From Nocardioides luteus (GTDB lineage: Bacteria > Actinomycetota > Actinomycetes > Propionibacteriales > Nocardioidaceae): 64,000 bases of DNA. Under the pieces are notes generated by a model, which saw nothing but the letters and a program-made list of their open reading frames with translations, was not told where the DNA came from and ran no database searches. The number at the start of each line of letters is the position of its first letter. Within the stretch, counting starts at the first letter, position 1. The stretch covers positions 339,736 through 403,735 of the forward strand of contig NZ_BMRK01000002.1 of NCBI RefSeq assembly GCF_014648595.1, written 5' to 3'. A program made the position numbers and the translations under genes. Shown piece after piece: positions 49,706 through 58,785 of the stretch.

Positions 49706-50563
49706 GTGCACATGGCGAGGTCGACTCGGCGGCTGACGTACGGCCGCGCCCTGGCCGCCATGCTCGTGTTCAGCCTCGCGCTCGGCACCGCTTCGGGACT
49801 CGGACTCGGCCTGGCCGAGCGCCTCGGCTGGCCGGATCCGGCGGGAAGCGTGGTCCAGGCGGCACTCTGCACCCTGATCACCCTGGTGGGGATCATTTGG
49901 CTCGCCCGCCGCACCGGATCCTCCGCGGAGTCGTACGGATTCCGCCGGGCGCGGATCGGCCGCGACCTCGGGATCGGCTTCGCGGTGGTCGCCGCGGCCG
50001 CACTGATGGTGGTCGTCCCGACCGCGGTCCTCGGCGGGATCCGGTTCAGCGGCATCGACCCGGTGCCGCTGCTGATCTACCTGGCCACGACCGTGGTCGT
50101 CGCGACCGGGCTGGAGGCGTTCCCGGAGGAGCTCGCCTTCCGCGGCTTCGCCTACAGCTCGCTGCGGGGCCGGCTGCAGCCGACGCTGGCCGCGACCGTC
50201 GCGACGGTGATCTTCGTCCTCGCGCCCGGGCTCTCGATGGTCTGGACAGCGCTGATAGCCCGAGCGCTCGGCACCGGACATCCGCAGTGGTACGCGATCG
50301 CGCCGCCGGGCGAGGACCCGGTGAGCTACGTGATGCTGCTCGTCCTGTGGAGCATCTGCCTGCTCCAGGCCCGCCAGGTCACCGACAGCATCTGGGTCGG
50401 CGTCGCCGCACACCTCCTGCTGCTCGTCGTCAACCGCACCCTGCTCGGCTCCGCCGACGGCAGCGGCGTCGAGCTCGCCCACCCCGACCTGACCCTGATC
50501 ATCCCTGCGTACGTCGTCCTGGCAACGATCGCGTTCGGGCTGCTCCGCGGGCGGTTCCGGTGA
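49706..50563 (+). CDS. CPBP-family intramembrane metalloprotease
   Basis: A 285-aa membrane protein with about eight helices. The CPBP (Abi/CAAX-like) motif EExxxR appears as PEELAFRGFAYSSL near residue 150, and a later His as VGVAAHLLLLVVNRT near 235. Members may process prenylated or membrane peptides and some protect against bacteriocins. The GTG start is preceded by a promoter box rather than a ribosome-binding site. Its stop overlaps the next gene (GTGA), giving a CPBP-tetR operon. Confidence 0.82.
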   Translation: MHMARSTRRLTYGRALAAMLVFSLALGTASGLGLGLAERLGWPDPAGSVVQAALCTLITLVGIIWLARRTGSSAESYGFRRARIGRDLGIGFAVVAAAALMVVVPTAVLGGIRFSGIDPVPLLIYLATTVVVATGLEAFPEELAFRGFAYSSLRGRLQPTLAATVATVIFVLAPGLSMVWTALIARALGTGHPQWYAIAPPGEDPVSYVMLLVLWSICLLQARQVTDSIWVGVAAHLLLLVVNRTLLGSADGSGVELAHPDLTLIIPAYVVLATIAFGLLRGRFR

Positions 50564-51126
50564 CCGGCGAGCGCCGCGGTGGTCACGTCCTCGACGCCGC
50601 GATCCGGCTGATCGCCGCCGACGGTCTGGCCGCGGTGTCGATCCGGGCGGTCGCGGCCGAGGCGGGCGTCTCGCTCGCCCAGGTGCAGTACTACTTCCGC
50701 TCCAAGGAGGAGCTGGTCACCGCCGCTCTCGAGCAGGCCGAGGACGAGTTCCTGGCTCAGGTGGCTCTCGTGCTGGAACGGCCACGGTCGCGCCGCCGGC
50801 TGCGCGCCGCGATCGACCTGTGGCTGCCGCTCGACGAGGAGCGGGAGCGGCGGGTCAAGGTCTGGCTGGCCTTCGTCGGCGCCGCTGCCGCCCGGCCGGC
50901 GCTGGCCGAGCAGGCCCGGCAGACCGACGAGCAGCTCCGCGGCTGGTACCGCACCGAGCTCGCCGCCCTCGGCGTCGCCGACCCGGACGCCGCTGCCGCC
51001 CACCTGCTGGCACTGGTCGACGGCGTCGCCCTGCAGAGCCTGGCGCTGCCCCGCCGATCGCGGCCGGCGCTGGTCAGGCGCACGGTCGACGCCTGGCTCG
51101 ACCGGTTGCCCGGCGGCGACGACTGA
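50560..51126 (+). CDS. TetR-family transcriptional regulator
   Basis: A 188-aa regulator with a clear N-terminal helix-turn-helix: VLDAAIRLIAADGLAAVSIR, AEAGVSLAQVQYYFRSKEEL. The C-terminal ligand domain resembles the BetI-type TetR_C (RVKVWLAFVGAAAARPALAEQ). The GTG overlaps the CPBP stop codon by 4 nt. It probably controls its own operon through the ATACGTTCGTAT palindrome upstream of the CPBP gene. Confidence 0.87.
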   Translation: MTGERRGGHVLDAAIRLIAADGLAAVSIRAVAAEAGVSLAQVQYYFRSKEELVTAALEQAEDEFLAQVALVLERPRSRRRLRAAIDLWLPLDEERERRVKVWLAFVGAAAARPALAEQARQTDEQLRGWYRTELAALGVADPDAAAAHLLALVDGVALQSLALPRRSRPALVRRTVDAWLDRLPGGDD

Positions 51127-51198
51127 CCGGCTGGGCAGCACACGGCACACTGGCCGAGGAACGACCGTTCTTCTCGGGACGACGTGGGAGCGACCCGA

Positions 51199-52176
51199 AT
51201 GACGACGCCTGATCACCCGACCCGAGCCGAGCTCCACGACCGCGCGGGCCAGCCGCGGGGCACCTCCTGGGAGGTCCTCGACGACCCCGGTCGTGGCACC
51301 CCGTCGTTCGCGGACGAGCAGAGCGTGGTGGCAGCCGCCGGTCTCGTACAGCTGGGGGAGACGTACGGGCTCGACTATCCGGTCGACGCCTTCGTCCCGG
51401 GGGTGGTGGCGGGCGCCGAGCCCCCGAGGCACCTCATCCACGCCGACCACCCGACCCGCCGCGCGGACACGCTGGACGGCTACCACCTGCAGTGCTCGAC
51501 GCATGTGACCGGTCTGCGCGGCAGCCGTGGCGAGGACGTCGGCTTCTACGCCGGCACCCCCGACGAGCTGATCCTGCCCGGCACCCACGAGATCGGCATC
51601 CAGGTCTGGGCCGACCGCCCGATCGTCGGCCGTGGCGTGCTGGTCGACGTCGCCGGACTTCTCGCTCGGCGCGACGAGCCGATCGACCACGAGGCCGGCC
51701 AGCCGATCCCGTACGACTACCTCGACCAGGCGCTCACCGCGCAGGCGGTCGAGCTGCGCGCCGGCGACATCGTCATGGTCCACACCGGCTGGTGCGAGTG
51801 GTTCCTGGGGCTCAGCACGGAGCAGCGGGTGGCCCAGCAGGCCATCGGTCGTGCCACGGGCGTCGCGCAGAGCGAGGAGATCCTCGACTGGGCCTGGGAC
51901 ACCGGCCTGGCCCTGCTCGCCGCCGACACGTACGCCGTCGAGTGCCTGCCACCGGTCGCCGACTCGCCCTTCCTGCGATCGGCCCCGACCGATCGGGGCC
52001 TGATGCGCCAGGAGCTCCTGGCCAAGCTCGGCATGCCGCTCGGCGCACTGTGGCGGCTCGGTCCGCTGGCTCGGCGGATGGACGAGCTGCAGCGGTGGGA
52101 CGCGTTCGTCAGCGTCAAGCCGCTCAACGTCACGGGGGCGGCCGGCTCACCGGCGAACGCCCTCGCCATCATCTGA
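51199..52176 (+). CDS. Cyclase-family (kynurenine formamidase-like) metal hydrolase
   Basis: A 325-aa cyclase-family protein. The metal-site signature appears as GYHLQCSTHVTGLRGSRGED (family pattern HxGTHxDxPxH is loosened), then VLVDVAGLL and AGDIVMVHTGW near 195. DTYAVECLPP with a downstream receptor-like stretch closes the fold. Relatives hydrolyse formylkynurenine, isatin or cyclic amides; the substrate here is not known. I start at ATG 51199 (MTTPDHPT), with GGGAG 8 nt upstream; a GTG at 51184 is possible. Confidence 0.78.
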   Translation: MTTPDHPTRAELHDRAGQPRGTSWEVLDDPGRGTPSFADEQSVVAAAGLVQLGETYGLDYPVDAFVPGVVAGAEPPRHLIHADHPTRRADTLDGYHLQCSTHVTGLRGSRGEDVGFYAGTPDELILPGTHEIGIQVWADRPIVGRGVLVDVAGLLARRDEPIDHEAGQPIPYDYLDQALTAQAVELRAGDIVMVHTGWCEWFLGLSTEQRVAQQAIGRATGVAQSEEILDWAWDTGLALLAADTYAVECLPPVADSPFLRSAPTDRGLMRQELLAKLGMPLGALWRLGPLARRMDELQRWDAFVSVKPLNVTGAAGSPANALAII

Positions 52177-52181
52177 TCCGG

Positions 52182-52547
52182 TCAGACGGCCTCTTCGGGC
52201 TCCCAGAGCTGCACCTTGTTGCCCTCGGGGTCAACGACCCAGGCGAAGCGGCCGGCCCCCGGTTCGACCTCGATCTCGTCGTCCACCGCCGCTCCGGCGG
52301 CCTTGAGCTGGGTGACCATCGCATCCAGGTCGCGGACCCTGAAGTTCACCATCACAGCCTGGTGCGGCCCGGAGAAATGATAGGTCGCGTCGGTGTCGAC
52401 GGGCGAGAAGATGGTCGGTCCCGAGTCCTGCTGCCACACGTTCTCGTCGAACGCATCCACGCCGAGGTGGTCCCGATACCAGCGCGACAGTGCGAGCGGG
52501 TCCTTCGCGCGGAAGAAGACACCGCCGATACCGACAACTCGCTCCAT
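52182..52547 (-). CDS. VOC-family (glyoxalase/bleomycin-resistance-like) protein
   Basis: A 121-aa VOC-fold protein made of two beta-alpha-beta-beta-beta units: GGVFFRAKDPLALSRWYRDH at the start, HQAVMVNFRVRDLDAMVTQL in the middle, and DPEGNKVQLWEPE at the end, which contains a candidate metal-ligand Glu. Function beyond the fold is unknown. Convergent with the cyclase, with 5 bp between stops. Confidence 0.8.
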   Translation of the reverse strand: MERVVGIGGVFFRAKDPLALSRWYRDHLGVDAFDENVWQQDSGPTIFSPVDTDATYHFSGPHQAVMVNFRVRDLDAMVTQLKAAGAAVDDEIEVEPGAGRFAWVVDPEGNKVQLWEPEEAV

Positions 52548-52681
52548 GGTCTTCCTCTCGCTGGCAGGCGCCAGATGGACGCCCTCGCGTCAAACTACAC
52601 CGGACGCGACCGTCCGGAGGGCGATTCGGCTGCCCGCTAGGTTGGACGGTGAGCCAGACGTCACCGAGCGAGGGGAGTGCC

Positions 52682-53374
52682 GTGCGCTGGGTGCGTAGGT
52701 CCTTGTGGGACGTCGTCCCGCGCGATCATCGCCAGAGCGATGCTGCGCTCCGCCGTCGCCAGGTGGTCACGGTCGCCGTCGTGGTGGTCGGCGCGATCGT
52801 GCTCGGTTTCTCGCTGCGCATCGAGGCGGGCAACCCGCTGTTCTACCCGGCGACGCTCGTCCTGGCCGCCGTCTGGGCCGTCGGTGCCTTCGCGTCCGGG
52901 CCTCTGCACCTGGGGCGGATCAGCGGCGGTGGCAGGCCGGGAAGGCTGGTACGCCCCGTGCTCGCGCCGATCCTGCTCGGCCTGGGCCTGGCCGCCCTCT
53001 TCGTCGTCGGCGGTCTGGTGGTGCGGGAGATCCCGTGGCTGGAGCAGCAGGTGCGCTCGGTGACCGAGATCGCCGACCAGGGCTCGCTCCCGATCCTGCT
53101 CGTGGTGACGGCCGTCAACGGCGTGGCCGAGGAGCTCTTCTTCCGCGGCGCCGCCTACGCCGCGCTGCCCCGCCACCCGGTGCTGTGGACGTCGGTCGCC
53201 TATGTGCTCGCGACGCTGGCGACCGGCAACGTGATGCTGGCCTTCGCGGCGATCCTGCTCGGCGTGGTGGTCGGGCTCGAGCGTCGCGCCTCCGGAGGTG
53301 TGCTCGCGCCGATCCTCACCCACTGCGCCTGGTCGCTGTCGATGCTGGTGGCGCTGCCGCTCCTCTTCGGCTGA
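52682..53374 (+). CDS. CPBP-family intramembrane metalloprotease
   Basis: A 230-aa membrane protein, second of its family in the window. About seven hydrophobic helices are visible; the EExxxR motif is in VAEELFFRGAAYAALPR near residue 150, and the later His in ILTHCAWSLSMLVALPLL near 220. The GTG at 52682 is chosen because GAGGGGAG lies just before it. Convergent with the NAD(P)-binding gene. Confidence 0.8.
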   Translation: MRWVRRSLWDVVPRDHRQSDAALRRRQVVTVAVVVVGAIVLGFSLRIEAGNPLFYPATLVLAAVWAVGAFASGPLHLGRISGGGRPGRLVRPVLAPILLGLGLAALFVVGGLVVREIPWLEQQVRSVTEIADQGSLPILLVVTAVNGVAEELFFRGAAYAALPRHPVLWTSVAYVLATLATGNVMLAFAAILLGVVVGLERRASGGVLAPILTHCAWSLSMLVALPLLFG

Positions 53375-53396
53375 CCTCCGACCGCAGCGGGGACGG

Positions 53397-54308
53397 TCAG
53401 ATCTTCTGGCCCTCGGCGAGCCGCTCGGCCAGTGCGCGCTGGACCGCCTCGCGATAGGGGATCGGGTCACCGGGCACGACCTCGAGGATGCGCCGGTCGC
53501 GTACGACGACCTCGGTGCTCATCGAGTCGATCAGGTTGCGGCCGGTGGTGAGGTCGATGTCGGTCACCAGCGAGAGCCAGTAGGACGACAGCCGCGGCGT
53601 CAGCACCGGCACCGGGACGATCGGCAGCTTCCGGCCGGTGGCGATCTCGGAGGCGACGGACAGCATGTCGACGTAGGTCATCGCCTCCGGGCCGCCGATC
53701 TCGAAGACCTCGCCGAGCGCGGCCTCGTTGTCGATGACGCCGGCCAGATAGCGGATGACGTCGTCGACGGCGATCGGCTGGGTCCTGGTGGAGGTCCACT
53801 TCGGCACCACCATCGCCGGGAGGTTCTTGACCAGCTGACGGGTCAGCTCCCAGGAGACGCCTCCGTGACCGACGACGATCGCGGCCCGCAGCGTGGTGAC
53901 CGGGACGCCGGCCTCGCCGAGCAGGGTCTCGACCTCGCGGCGAGAGCGCAGGTGGGGCGAGAGGTCGCCGTCGTCCTCACCGAGCCCGCCCAGGTAGACG
54001 ATCTGGCGCAGCCCTGCCGCGGCCGCGGCGGCGCCGAAGGCGCGGGCCGCGTCTGCGTCACGCTTCTCGAAGTCCTCGTGGTCGAGCGAGTGCACCAGGT
54101 AGACCGCCACGTCGGCACCCTCGAGCGCAGCCGGCAGCGTGTCGGGGTCGTTGACGTCGGCACCCACCGGCTCCCCGGGGCCGGCGTAGTCGTCCGGCCG
54201 CCGGGTCAGCGCCTTCACCGGCAGCCCACGGTCGGTCAGCTCGGCGACCAGGCGCCGGCCGACGAAGCCGGTCGCGCCGGTGACGAGCACGGTGGGTTCG
54301 GTCTCCAT
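53397..54308 (-). CDS. NAD(P)-binding atypical SDR (NmrA/epimerase-like)
   Basis: A 303-aa Rossmann-fold protein with the dinucleotide loop VLVTGATGFVGRRLVAEL at the N-terminus. ADVAVYLVHSLDHEDFEKRD and QIVYLGGLGEDDGDLSPHLR follow, which are conserved in the SDR group related to NmrA and DUF2867-type epimerases. The C-terminal half binds the unknown substrate. ATG at 54306-54308. It belongs to a minus-strand cluster with a PPOX-like protein and an alcohol dehydrogenase, but gaps of 47 and 22 bp make co-transcription only probable. Confidence 0.78.
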   Translation of the reverse strand: METEPTVLVTGATGFVGRRLVAELTDRGLPVKALTRRPDDYAGPGEPVGADVNDPDTLPAALEGADVAVYLVHSLDHEDFEKRDADAARAFGAAAAAAGLRQIVYLGGLGEDDGDLSPHLRSRREVETLLGEAGVPVTTLRAAIVVGHGGVSWELTRQLVKNLPAMVVPKWTSTRTQPIAVDDVIRYLAGVIDNEAALGEVFEIGGPEAMTYVDMLSVASEIATGRKLPIVPVPVLTPRLSSYWLSLVTDIDLTTGRNLIDSMSTEVVVRDRRILEVVPGDPIPYREAVQRALAERLAEGQKI

Positions 54309-54355
54309 GGGTCGAGCCTACGGACACCACCACGTCCGTCGAGGCGACTCGCTGG

Positions 54356-54727
54356 TCAGCCGACCGGACGGCAGTCCTGCCCGCACCCGTCGCCTGACAC
54401 CGGCTCGGAGGCGTGCGACGTCGGCCGGTGGAGCACGGCACCGGTCGGCGTGACGATGACGTCGGTGCCCTCCACCTGACCGGTTCCGTCGACGATCAGC
54501 GCGTGCTCGCGCGGCGTCAGCGGAGCGTACGTCAGGGTGAGCACCGGGTTGGTGGCGAGGTTCGCACGCGTGCCGTTGCCGGGATCCGAGATCCGCAGGG
54601 TCGAGCCCTCGACGACCGGGTCCACGACCACGACCTTGATCCGCTCGCCCGCGGTGGTCAGCAGGAAACCGCTGCCGAACCGTTCGAGGGTCGAGGCGAG
54701 ATCAGGAAGCGCGACCGGGATGCTCAC
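54356..54727 (-). CDS. Pyridoxamine 5'-phosphate oxidase-like flavin/F420-binding protein
   Basis: A 123-aa split-barrel protein. The pattern LERFGSGFLLTTAGERIKVV, then STLRISDPGNGTRANLATNP and LTLTYAPL, fits the small PPOX/F420-binding family. The C-terminal tail (HASEPVSGDGCGQDCRPVG) has two Cys residues. Whether it binds FMN, F420 or heme cannot be told. Starts 22 bp after the ADH stop on the same strand. Confidence 0.65.
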   Translation of the reverse strand: MSIPVALPDLASTLERFGSGFLLTTAGERIKVVVVDPVVEGSTLRISDPGNGTRANLATNPVLTLTYAPLTPREHALIVDGTGQVEGTDVIVTPTGAVLHRPTSHASEPVSGDGCGQDCRPVG

Positions 54728-54749
54728 CCCGCCACCATAGATCAGCCGA

Positions 54750-55796
54750 TCAGCCGATCGTCGCGGTGTCGATCACGAACCGGTAGCGCACGTCGGAGGC
54801 CAGCACCCGGGCGTACGCCTCGTTGATCTGGTCCGCGGAGATCACCTCGACCTCGGCGCCGATGTTGTGCTCGGCGCAGAAGTCGAGCATCTCCTGGGTC
54901 TCCGGGATGCCGCCGATCATCGAGCCGGCGAAGTTGCGGCGGCCGGCGAGCAGCGAGAAGACGTTGACGCTCAGCGGCTCGGACGGGGCGCCGACGTTGA
55001 CCATGGTGCCGCCGACGGCGAGCAGCCCGAGGTAGTCGTCGACCGGGATCGAGGCGCTGACCGTGTTGACGATCAGGTCGAAGCTGTTGCGCAGCGTCTT
55101 GAACGTCGCCGGGTCGGAGGTGGCGTAGTAGTGGTCGGCGCCGAGCCGCAGCCCGTCCTCCTGCTTCTTCAGCGACTGCGAGAGCACGGTGACCTCCGCA
55201 CCCATCGCGTGGGCGAGCTTCACGCCCATGTGGCCCAGGCCGCCGAGCCCGACGACGGCCACCTTCTTGCCAGGGCCGGCGCCCCACCGCTTCAGCGGGG
55301 CGTACGTGGTGATGCCGGCGCACAGCAGCGGCGCGGCGGCCGCGGGGTCGAGGCCGTCGGGCACGGAGAGCGCGAAGTGGGCGTCGACGACGACATGGGT
55401 GGAGTAGCCGCCCTGGGTGAACGACCCGTCGCGGTCCTTCGCGGCGTACGTCGAGACCCCGCCGCCCGGGGTCGAGCAGTGCTGCTCGTCGCCGTTGCGG
55501 CAGTTGTCACACTCGCGGCAGGAGTTCACGAAGCAGCCGACACCGACGCGGTCACCGACCTCGTGGTCGGTGACGGACGAGCCGACCTCGGTCACCCGGC
55601 CGACGATCTCGTGGCCCGGGACGACCGGGAACGGCTGCGGGCCCCAGTCACCGTTGACGGTGTGGATGTCGGAGTGGCAGATGCCCGCGTACTCGATCGC
55701 GATGAGGACGTCGTTCGCGCCGACCTCACGGCGCTCGATGGTGATCGGGGCCAGCGGCTCGCCGGCGGAAGGTGCTGCGTACGCGTTGACGCGCAA
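54750..55796 (-). CDS. Zinc-dependent NAD(P) alcohol/aldehyde dehydrogenase (YahK/CAD type)
   Basis: A 348-aa MDR enzyme. Catalytic zinc ligands are Cys in [12 protein letters not shown] near 37 and His/Glu in PGHEIVGRV near 60. The structural zinc has four Cys in [17 protein letters not shown] (near 92-106). NAD(P) is bound by [17 protein letters not shown] near 180. This belongs to the cinnamyl-alcohol-dehydrogenase-like branch reducing aldehydes. The divergent-style MerR gene directly upstream on the same strand (30 bp) likely controls it in response to an electrophile or aldehyde. Confidence 0.9.
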   Translation of the reverse strand: MRVNAYAAPSAGEPLAPITIERREVGANDVLIAIEYAGICHSDIHTVNGDWGPQPFPVVPGHEIVGRVTEVGSSVTDHEVGDRVGVGCFVNSCRECDNCRNGDEQHCSTPGGGVSTYAAKDRDGSFTQGGYSTHVVVDAHFALSVPDGLDPAAAAPLLCAGITTYAPLKRWGAGPGKKVAVVGLGGLGHMGVKLAHAMGAEVTVLSQSLKKQEDGLRLGADHYYATSDPATFKTLRNSFDLIVNTVSASIPVDDYLGLLAVGGTMVNVGAPSEPLSVNVFSLLAGRRNFAGSMIGGIPETQEMLDFCAEHNIGAEVEVISADQINEAYARVLASDVRYRFVIDTATIG

Positions 55797-55826
55797 GATG
55801 GTGCTCCTGGGTCTGAGATGGGTGAG

Positions 55827-56285
55827 TCAGTGGTTCTCGTGGCTGCGGATCCGGTCGGCGACGGCGTGCGCCTGTGCGCCGATCTCCTCGGCACGGGCCT
55901 GGTCTCCGGCCGCGACGGCACGCCAGTAGTCGGTCTTGAGACCGACGTAGGTGCGCCGCAGCTCGAGGTGCTCGGCCTCCCGGGCGAGACGCGCTGCGTG
56001 CTCGGTGAGCATGTCGACCTGCTCGCTCGCACCGTCGCTGCCGAGGCGGCTGTTGGCGACGTACGTGCGCATGTCGTCGATCGAGAGGCCGATCGCCGCC
56101 AGGCAGGCGACGCCGGTCAGCTGGTCCAGGTCGGTCTCGTCATAGACCCGGTGCCCGCTGCTCGCGCCGCGGCTGACGGGTGCGATGAGCCCGATCGTCT
56201 CGTAGTAGCGCAGCGTGCTGGCCGGAAGTCCGGTCAGCGTCGCCACCTCCCGGATCGTGTAGGTCCGAGCCGTGGATGCAGTCAC
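55827..56285 (-). CDS. MerR-family transcriptional regulator
   Basis: A 152-aa MerR regulator: helix-turn-helix YTIREVATLTGLPASTLRYY, wing SGHRVYDETDLDQL, and a dimerisation helix DMRTYVANSRLGSDGASEQV. No conserved effector Cys pair is visible. The GTG start has no Shine-Dalgarno and lies 7 nt after a TAGCGT box, so a leaderless mRNA is likely. A 16-nt palindrome between -35 and -10 fits MerR-type DNA-twist activation of its own operon with the alcohol dehydrogenase. Confidence 0.88.
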   Translation of the reverse strand: MTASTARTYTIREVATLTGLPASTLRYYETIGLIAPVSRGASSGHRVYDETDLDQLTGVACLAAIGLSIDDMRTYVANSRLGSDGASEQVDMLTEHAARLAREAEHLELRRTYVGLKTDYWRAVAAGDQARAEEIGAQAHAVADRIRSHENH

Positions 56286-56300
56286 ACGTTCGACGCTAGG

Positions 56301-56320
56301 AACTTCGAGTACTCGAAGTC
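56301..56320 (-). promoter_or_regulatory. MerR-type operator/promoter
   Basis: CTTCGAGTACTCGAAG (56301-56316) is a perfect 16-nt palindrome. On the minus strand TTGACT (56315-56320) forms the -35 box and TAGCGT the -10 box, with an 18-nt spacer, longer than the usual 17, as MerR promoters require. The regulator gene starts just downstream. Confidence 0.65.
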
Positions 56321-56789
56321 AAAGACGGCGGCGAAGGCCGCTGACGCCCCACGCGACCAGGCCGGAGATCGCTCCGACGATCAACCCGGTGAAGACGCTG
56401 GAGACGGCTGCGAACGAGCGGATGATCACCGACTCCACCGTCGGGTCCAGCCCGGAGAGGTTCCCGCCGAGCCGGGGCGGGTCGTCTCCGAAGCTCTCCG
56501 TCCACAGGAGCTGATGCCCGAGGGCGAGCAGGATCCCGTAGCAGGCCCCGACCGCGAGCAGCGTCAGCAGCGGGTTCGGCACCTGCTTGATCACCGCGAC
56601 CGCGACCCAGACGAGCGGTGGCACGAAGACGAAGAGCGCATTGACGAAGGTGCCCTCCTCGATGATCCCCAGGTCGTGCAGCGGCACCCGAGGTGCCGCC
56701 AGCAGGGCGAGCCCGAGGATCGCGGTCAGCGGGAGGCCGAGCGTCGTGCGTCGCGTCGCCTCGGTGGATGTGGCATGTGGTTCGGACAT
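56319..56789 (-). CDS. Uncharacterised four-helix membrane protein
   Basis: A 156-aa membrane protein with about four helices: LPLTAILGLALLAAP, ALFVFVPPLVWVAVAVI, LLTLLAVGACYGILLALGH, and SSVFTGLIVGAISGLVAWGV, ending in a basic GLRRRL tail. No family is recognised. I place the start at ATG 56789 (MSEPHATST), because TAGCCT ends 7 nt before it and the earlier in-frame ATG at 56825 has neither promoter nor ribosome-binding site next to it. Confidence 0.6.
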   Translation of the reverse strand: MSEPHATSTEATRRTTLGLPLTAILGLALLAAPRVPLHDLGIIEEGTFVNALFVFVPPLVWVAVAVIKQVPNPLLTLLAVGACYGILLALGHQLLWTESFGDDPPRLGGNLSGLDPTVESVIIRSFAAVSSVFTGLIVGAISGLVAWGVSGLRRRL

Positions 56790-56920
56790 GACCACGAGGC
56801 TAGGGAAGTTCGAGGCGCGGGCCATCCGTCCACGATCTCGATCCGGGTACGCCGCGGCGCGACGTCCGCTGTCGCCTCCAGACGACTGCCGGGGCCGGTG
56901 TGATCGCCTACGTTGGGGAC

Positions 56921-58084
56921 ATGACGCCCGGTGCAGAGGACGATGCGCGCCTCCGGCCGCCCGCCTGGGCGGGCGACGTGCTGCTGGGCGTGGCGGTCGC
57001 CGTGACCCTGGCGATCGTGATCAGCTCCGACCAGGGTGGCCGCAACGAGCCAGACACCTTCGCCTATCTCTGGGCCGTCGGTCTCGGTGGCCTGCTGCTC
57101 GCCAGGAGGCGCTACCCGGTCCTGGTGCTCTGGATCTCGGTGCTCGGGCTGTTCTCCTACTACATCGCCGGCTATCCCGCGATCGGAGTCGCGGTGCCGG
57201 TGGCCGCCGCGCTGCTGTCCGCGGCAGAGTTCGGCCGACTCGCCTGGGCTGTCGTCGCCGCGGTGATCACCCTCGTCACCAGCGTGGGTTTCCGGCTGGC
57301 CGACGGCGAGGATCTCTCCTACGTCGTCGGCTACGACCTCGCCGGACACGTGCTCCTCATGTCGGCCGCCATCGCTCTCGGCGACAGCCTCAGGTCTCGC
57401 CGCCTGGCCGCGGAGAGCGCGCGGCGCCTCGTCGCACTCACCGCGGAGCGCGCCCGCCACCAGGCCGACGCCGCGCGCCGCGAGGAGCGGGTCGCGATCG
57501 CGCGCGATCTCCACGACTCGCTCGGGCACGCGACCTCGGTCGTCTCGATGCACGCCGACGTGGCGCGCGAGGCGATCGGGCGGGGCGACCAGGAGGGGGC
57601 CGGCGCTGCTCTGCGTACGATCAAGGACACGACGACCGCGAGCATGACCGAGCTGCGCCGCACCGTCGGTCTGCTCCGCACAGCGACCCGATCCACCGGC
57701 TCCGCGGTCGCGCTCGACGACCTCGAGGCGCTGGCGGCCGCGGCCCCCGGCGTCACCGTCACCTTGGACGTCCGGGTCTCGCGACCGCTGCCGCCCACCG
57801 TGGACGCCGCCGCCTATCGGATCGTCCAGGAGGCGGTGACCAACATCGTCAGGCACTCCTCGGCGCAGCACGCCGTGATCACGGTGCTCGACCACGGCGA
57901 CGTGATCGAGGTCGATGTGGTCGACGACGGGGCCCCGCCCGACCTCTCGCGGTCGACGGCCGGCGGCCACGGGATCGCCGGGATGCGGGAGCGGGCCACC
58001 GCGCTGGGTGGCACCCTGACGGCAGGCCCGGAGGACCACGGCTTTCGCGTACGTGCCGAGCTCCCCGTCGGGGAGCGACGATGA
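56921..58084 (+). CDS. Two-component sensor histidine kinase (NarL/DesK type)
   Basis: A 387-aa membrane sensor. About five N-terminal helices are followed by HisKA_3 with the phospho-acceptor H198 in [15 protein letters not shown]. An HATPase domain follows, with [17 protein letters not shown] and the G boxes VVDDGAPP and [17 protein letters not shown]. The signal is unknown. I prefer ATG 56921 (MTPGAEDD), 6 nt after TACGTT; a GTG at 56900 is the alternative. The stop overlaps the response-regulator start (ATGA). Confidence 0.88.
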   Translation: MTPGAEDDARLRPPAWAGDVLLGVAVAVTLAIVISSDQGGRNEPDTFAYLWAVGLGGLLLARRRYPVLVLWISVLGLFSYYIAGYPAIGVAVPVAAALLSAAEFGRLAWAVVAAVITLVTSVGFRLADGEDLSYVVGYDLAGHVLLMSAAIALGDSLRSRRLAAESARRLVALTAERARHQADAARREERVAIARDLHDSLGHATSVVSMHADVAREAIGRGDQEGAGAALRTIKDTTTASMTELRRTVGLLRTATRSTGSAVALDDLEALAAAAPGVTVTLDVRVSRPLPPTVDAAAYRIVQEAVTNIVRHSSAQHAVITVLDHGDVIEVDVVDDGAPPDLSRSTAGGHGIAGMRERATALGGTLTAGPEDHGFRVRAELPVGERR

Positions 58085-58728
58085 CTCGGGTGCTGCTGGC
58101 CGACGACCAGGATCTCGTGCGCGCCGGGCTCCGCATGCTGCTCGGGGCCGACCCCGACCTCGAGGTCGTCGGGGAGGCACGCGACGGCGACCAGGCGGTG
58201 GCACGCTGCCGAGAGCTCCGCCCCGACGTGGTGCTGATGGACGTGCGGATGCCCGGCACCGGCGGCATCGAGGCCACCCGACGGATCCGCGAGGACCCGG
58301 AGCTGGTCGGCATCCGCGTGCTGATCCTCACCACCTTCGACGACGACGAGGACGTCCTCGAGGCGATCCGGCTCGGTGCCGCCGGCTACCTGCTCAAGGA
58401 CACCGGCTCCGACGACCTGCGCCGGGCCGTACGCACCGTGGCCGGCGGCGGCAACCTGCTCTCGCCCGAGATCACCCGCAGGGTGATGGAGCACCTCGCA
58501 GCCGCACCCAGGCAGGAGCCACCCGAGCCCCGCCTCGCCGAGCTCACCGAGCGCGAGCTGGCGGTGCTCCGCCGGATCGCGCTGGGCGAGACCAACGCGG
58601 AGATCGCTGCCGTGCTCCACATCAGCCACGCCACGGCGCGCACCTACGTCAGTCGGATCCTCACCAAGCTGCAGGCCCGCGACCGCACCCAGCTGGCGGT
58701 GATCGCGCTCAACGCCGGGCTCGGCTGA
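58081..58728 (+). CDS. LuxR/NarL-family response regulator
   Basis: A 215-aa regulator with a receiver domain ([19 protein letters not shown], phospho-acceptor D54 in [10 protein letters not shown]) and a C-terminal LuxR helix-turn-helix ([40 protein letters not shown]). Coupled by a 4-nt overlap to the histidine kinase. The ABC exporter operon 57 bp downstream is a likely target, though that operon has its own MerR regulator. Confidence 0.92.
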   Translation: MTRVLLADDQDLVRAGLRMLLGADPDLEVVGEARDGDQAVARCRELRPDVVLMDVRMPGTGGIEATRRIREDPELVGIRVLILTTFDDDEDVLEAIRLGAAGYLLKDTGSDDLRRAVRTVAGGGNLLSPEITRRVMEHLAAAPRQEPPEPRLAELTERELAVLRRIALGETNAEIAAVLHISHATARTYVSRILTKLQARDRTQLAVIALNAGLG

Positions 58729-58746
58729 GCTCTCCGCGGATCTCGC

Positions 58747-58778
58747 TTGACCTTGACCCAGCGTCAACCCTCGACGCT
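58747..58778 (+). promoter_or_regulatory. MerR-type promoter of the ABC exporter operon
   Basis: TTGACC (58747-58752) and GACGCT (58773-58778) are 20 nt apart, an overlong MerR-type spacing. Between them TTGAC and GTCAA form an inverted repeat around CCAGC (58753-58767). The -10-like box ends 7 nt before the ATG at 58786. A second hairpin (CAGCGTC/GACGCTG) overlaps. Confidence 0.5.
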
Positions 58779-58785
58779 GGTCGAC

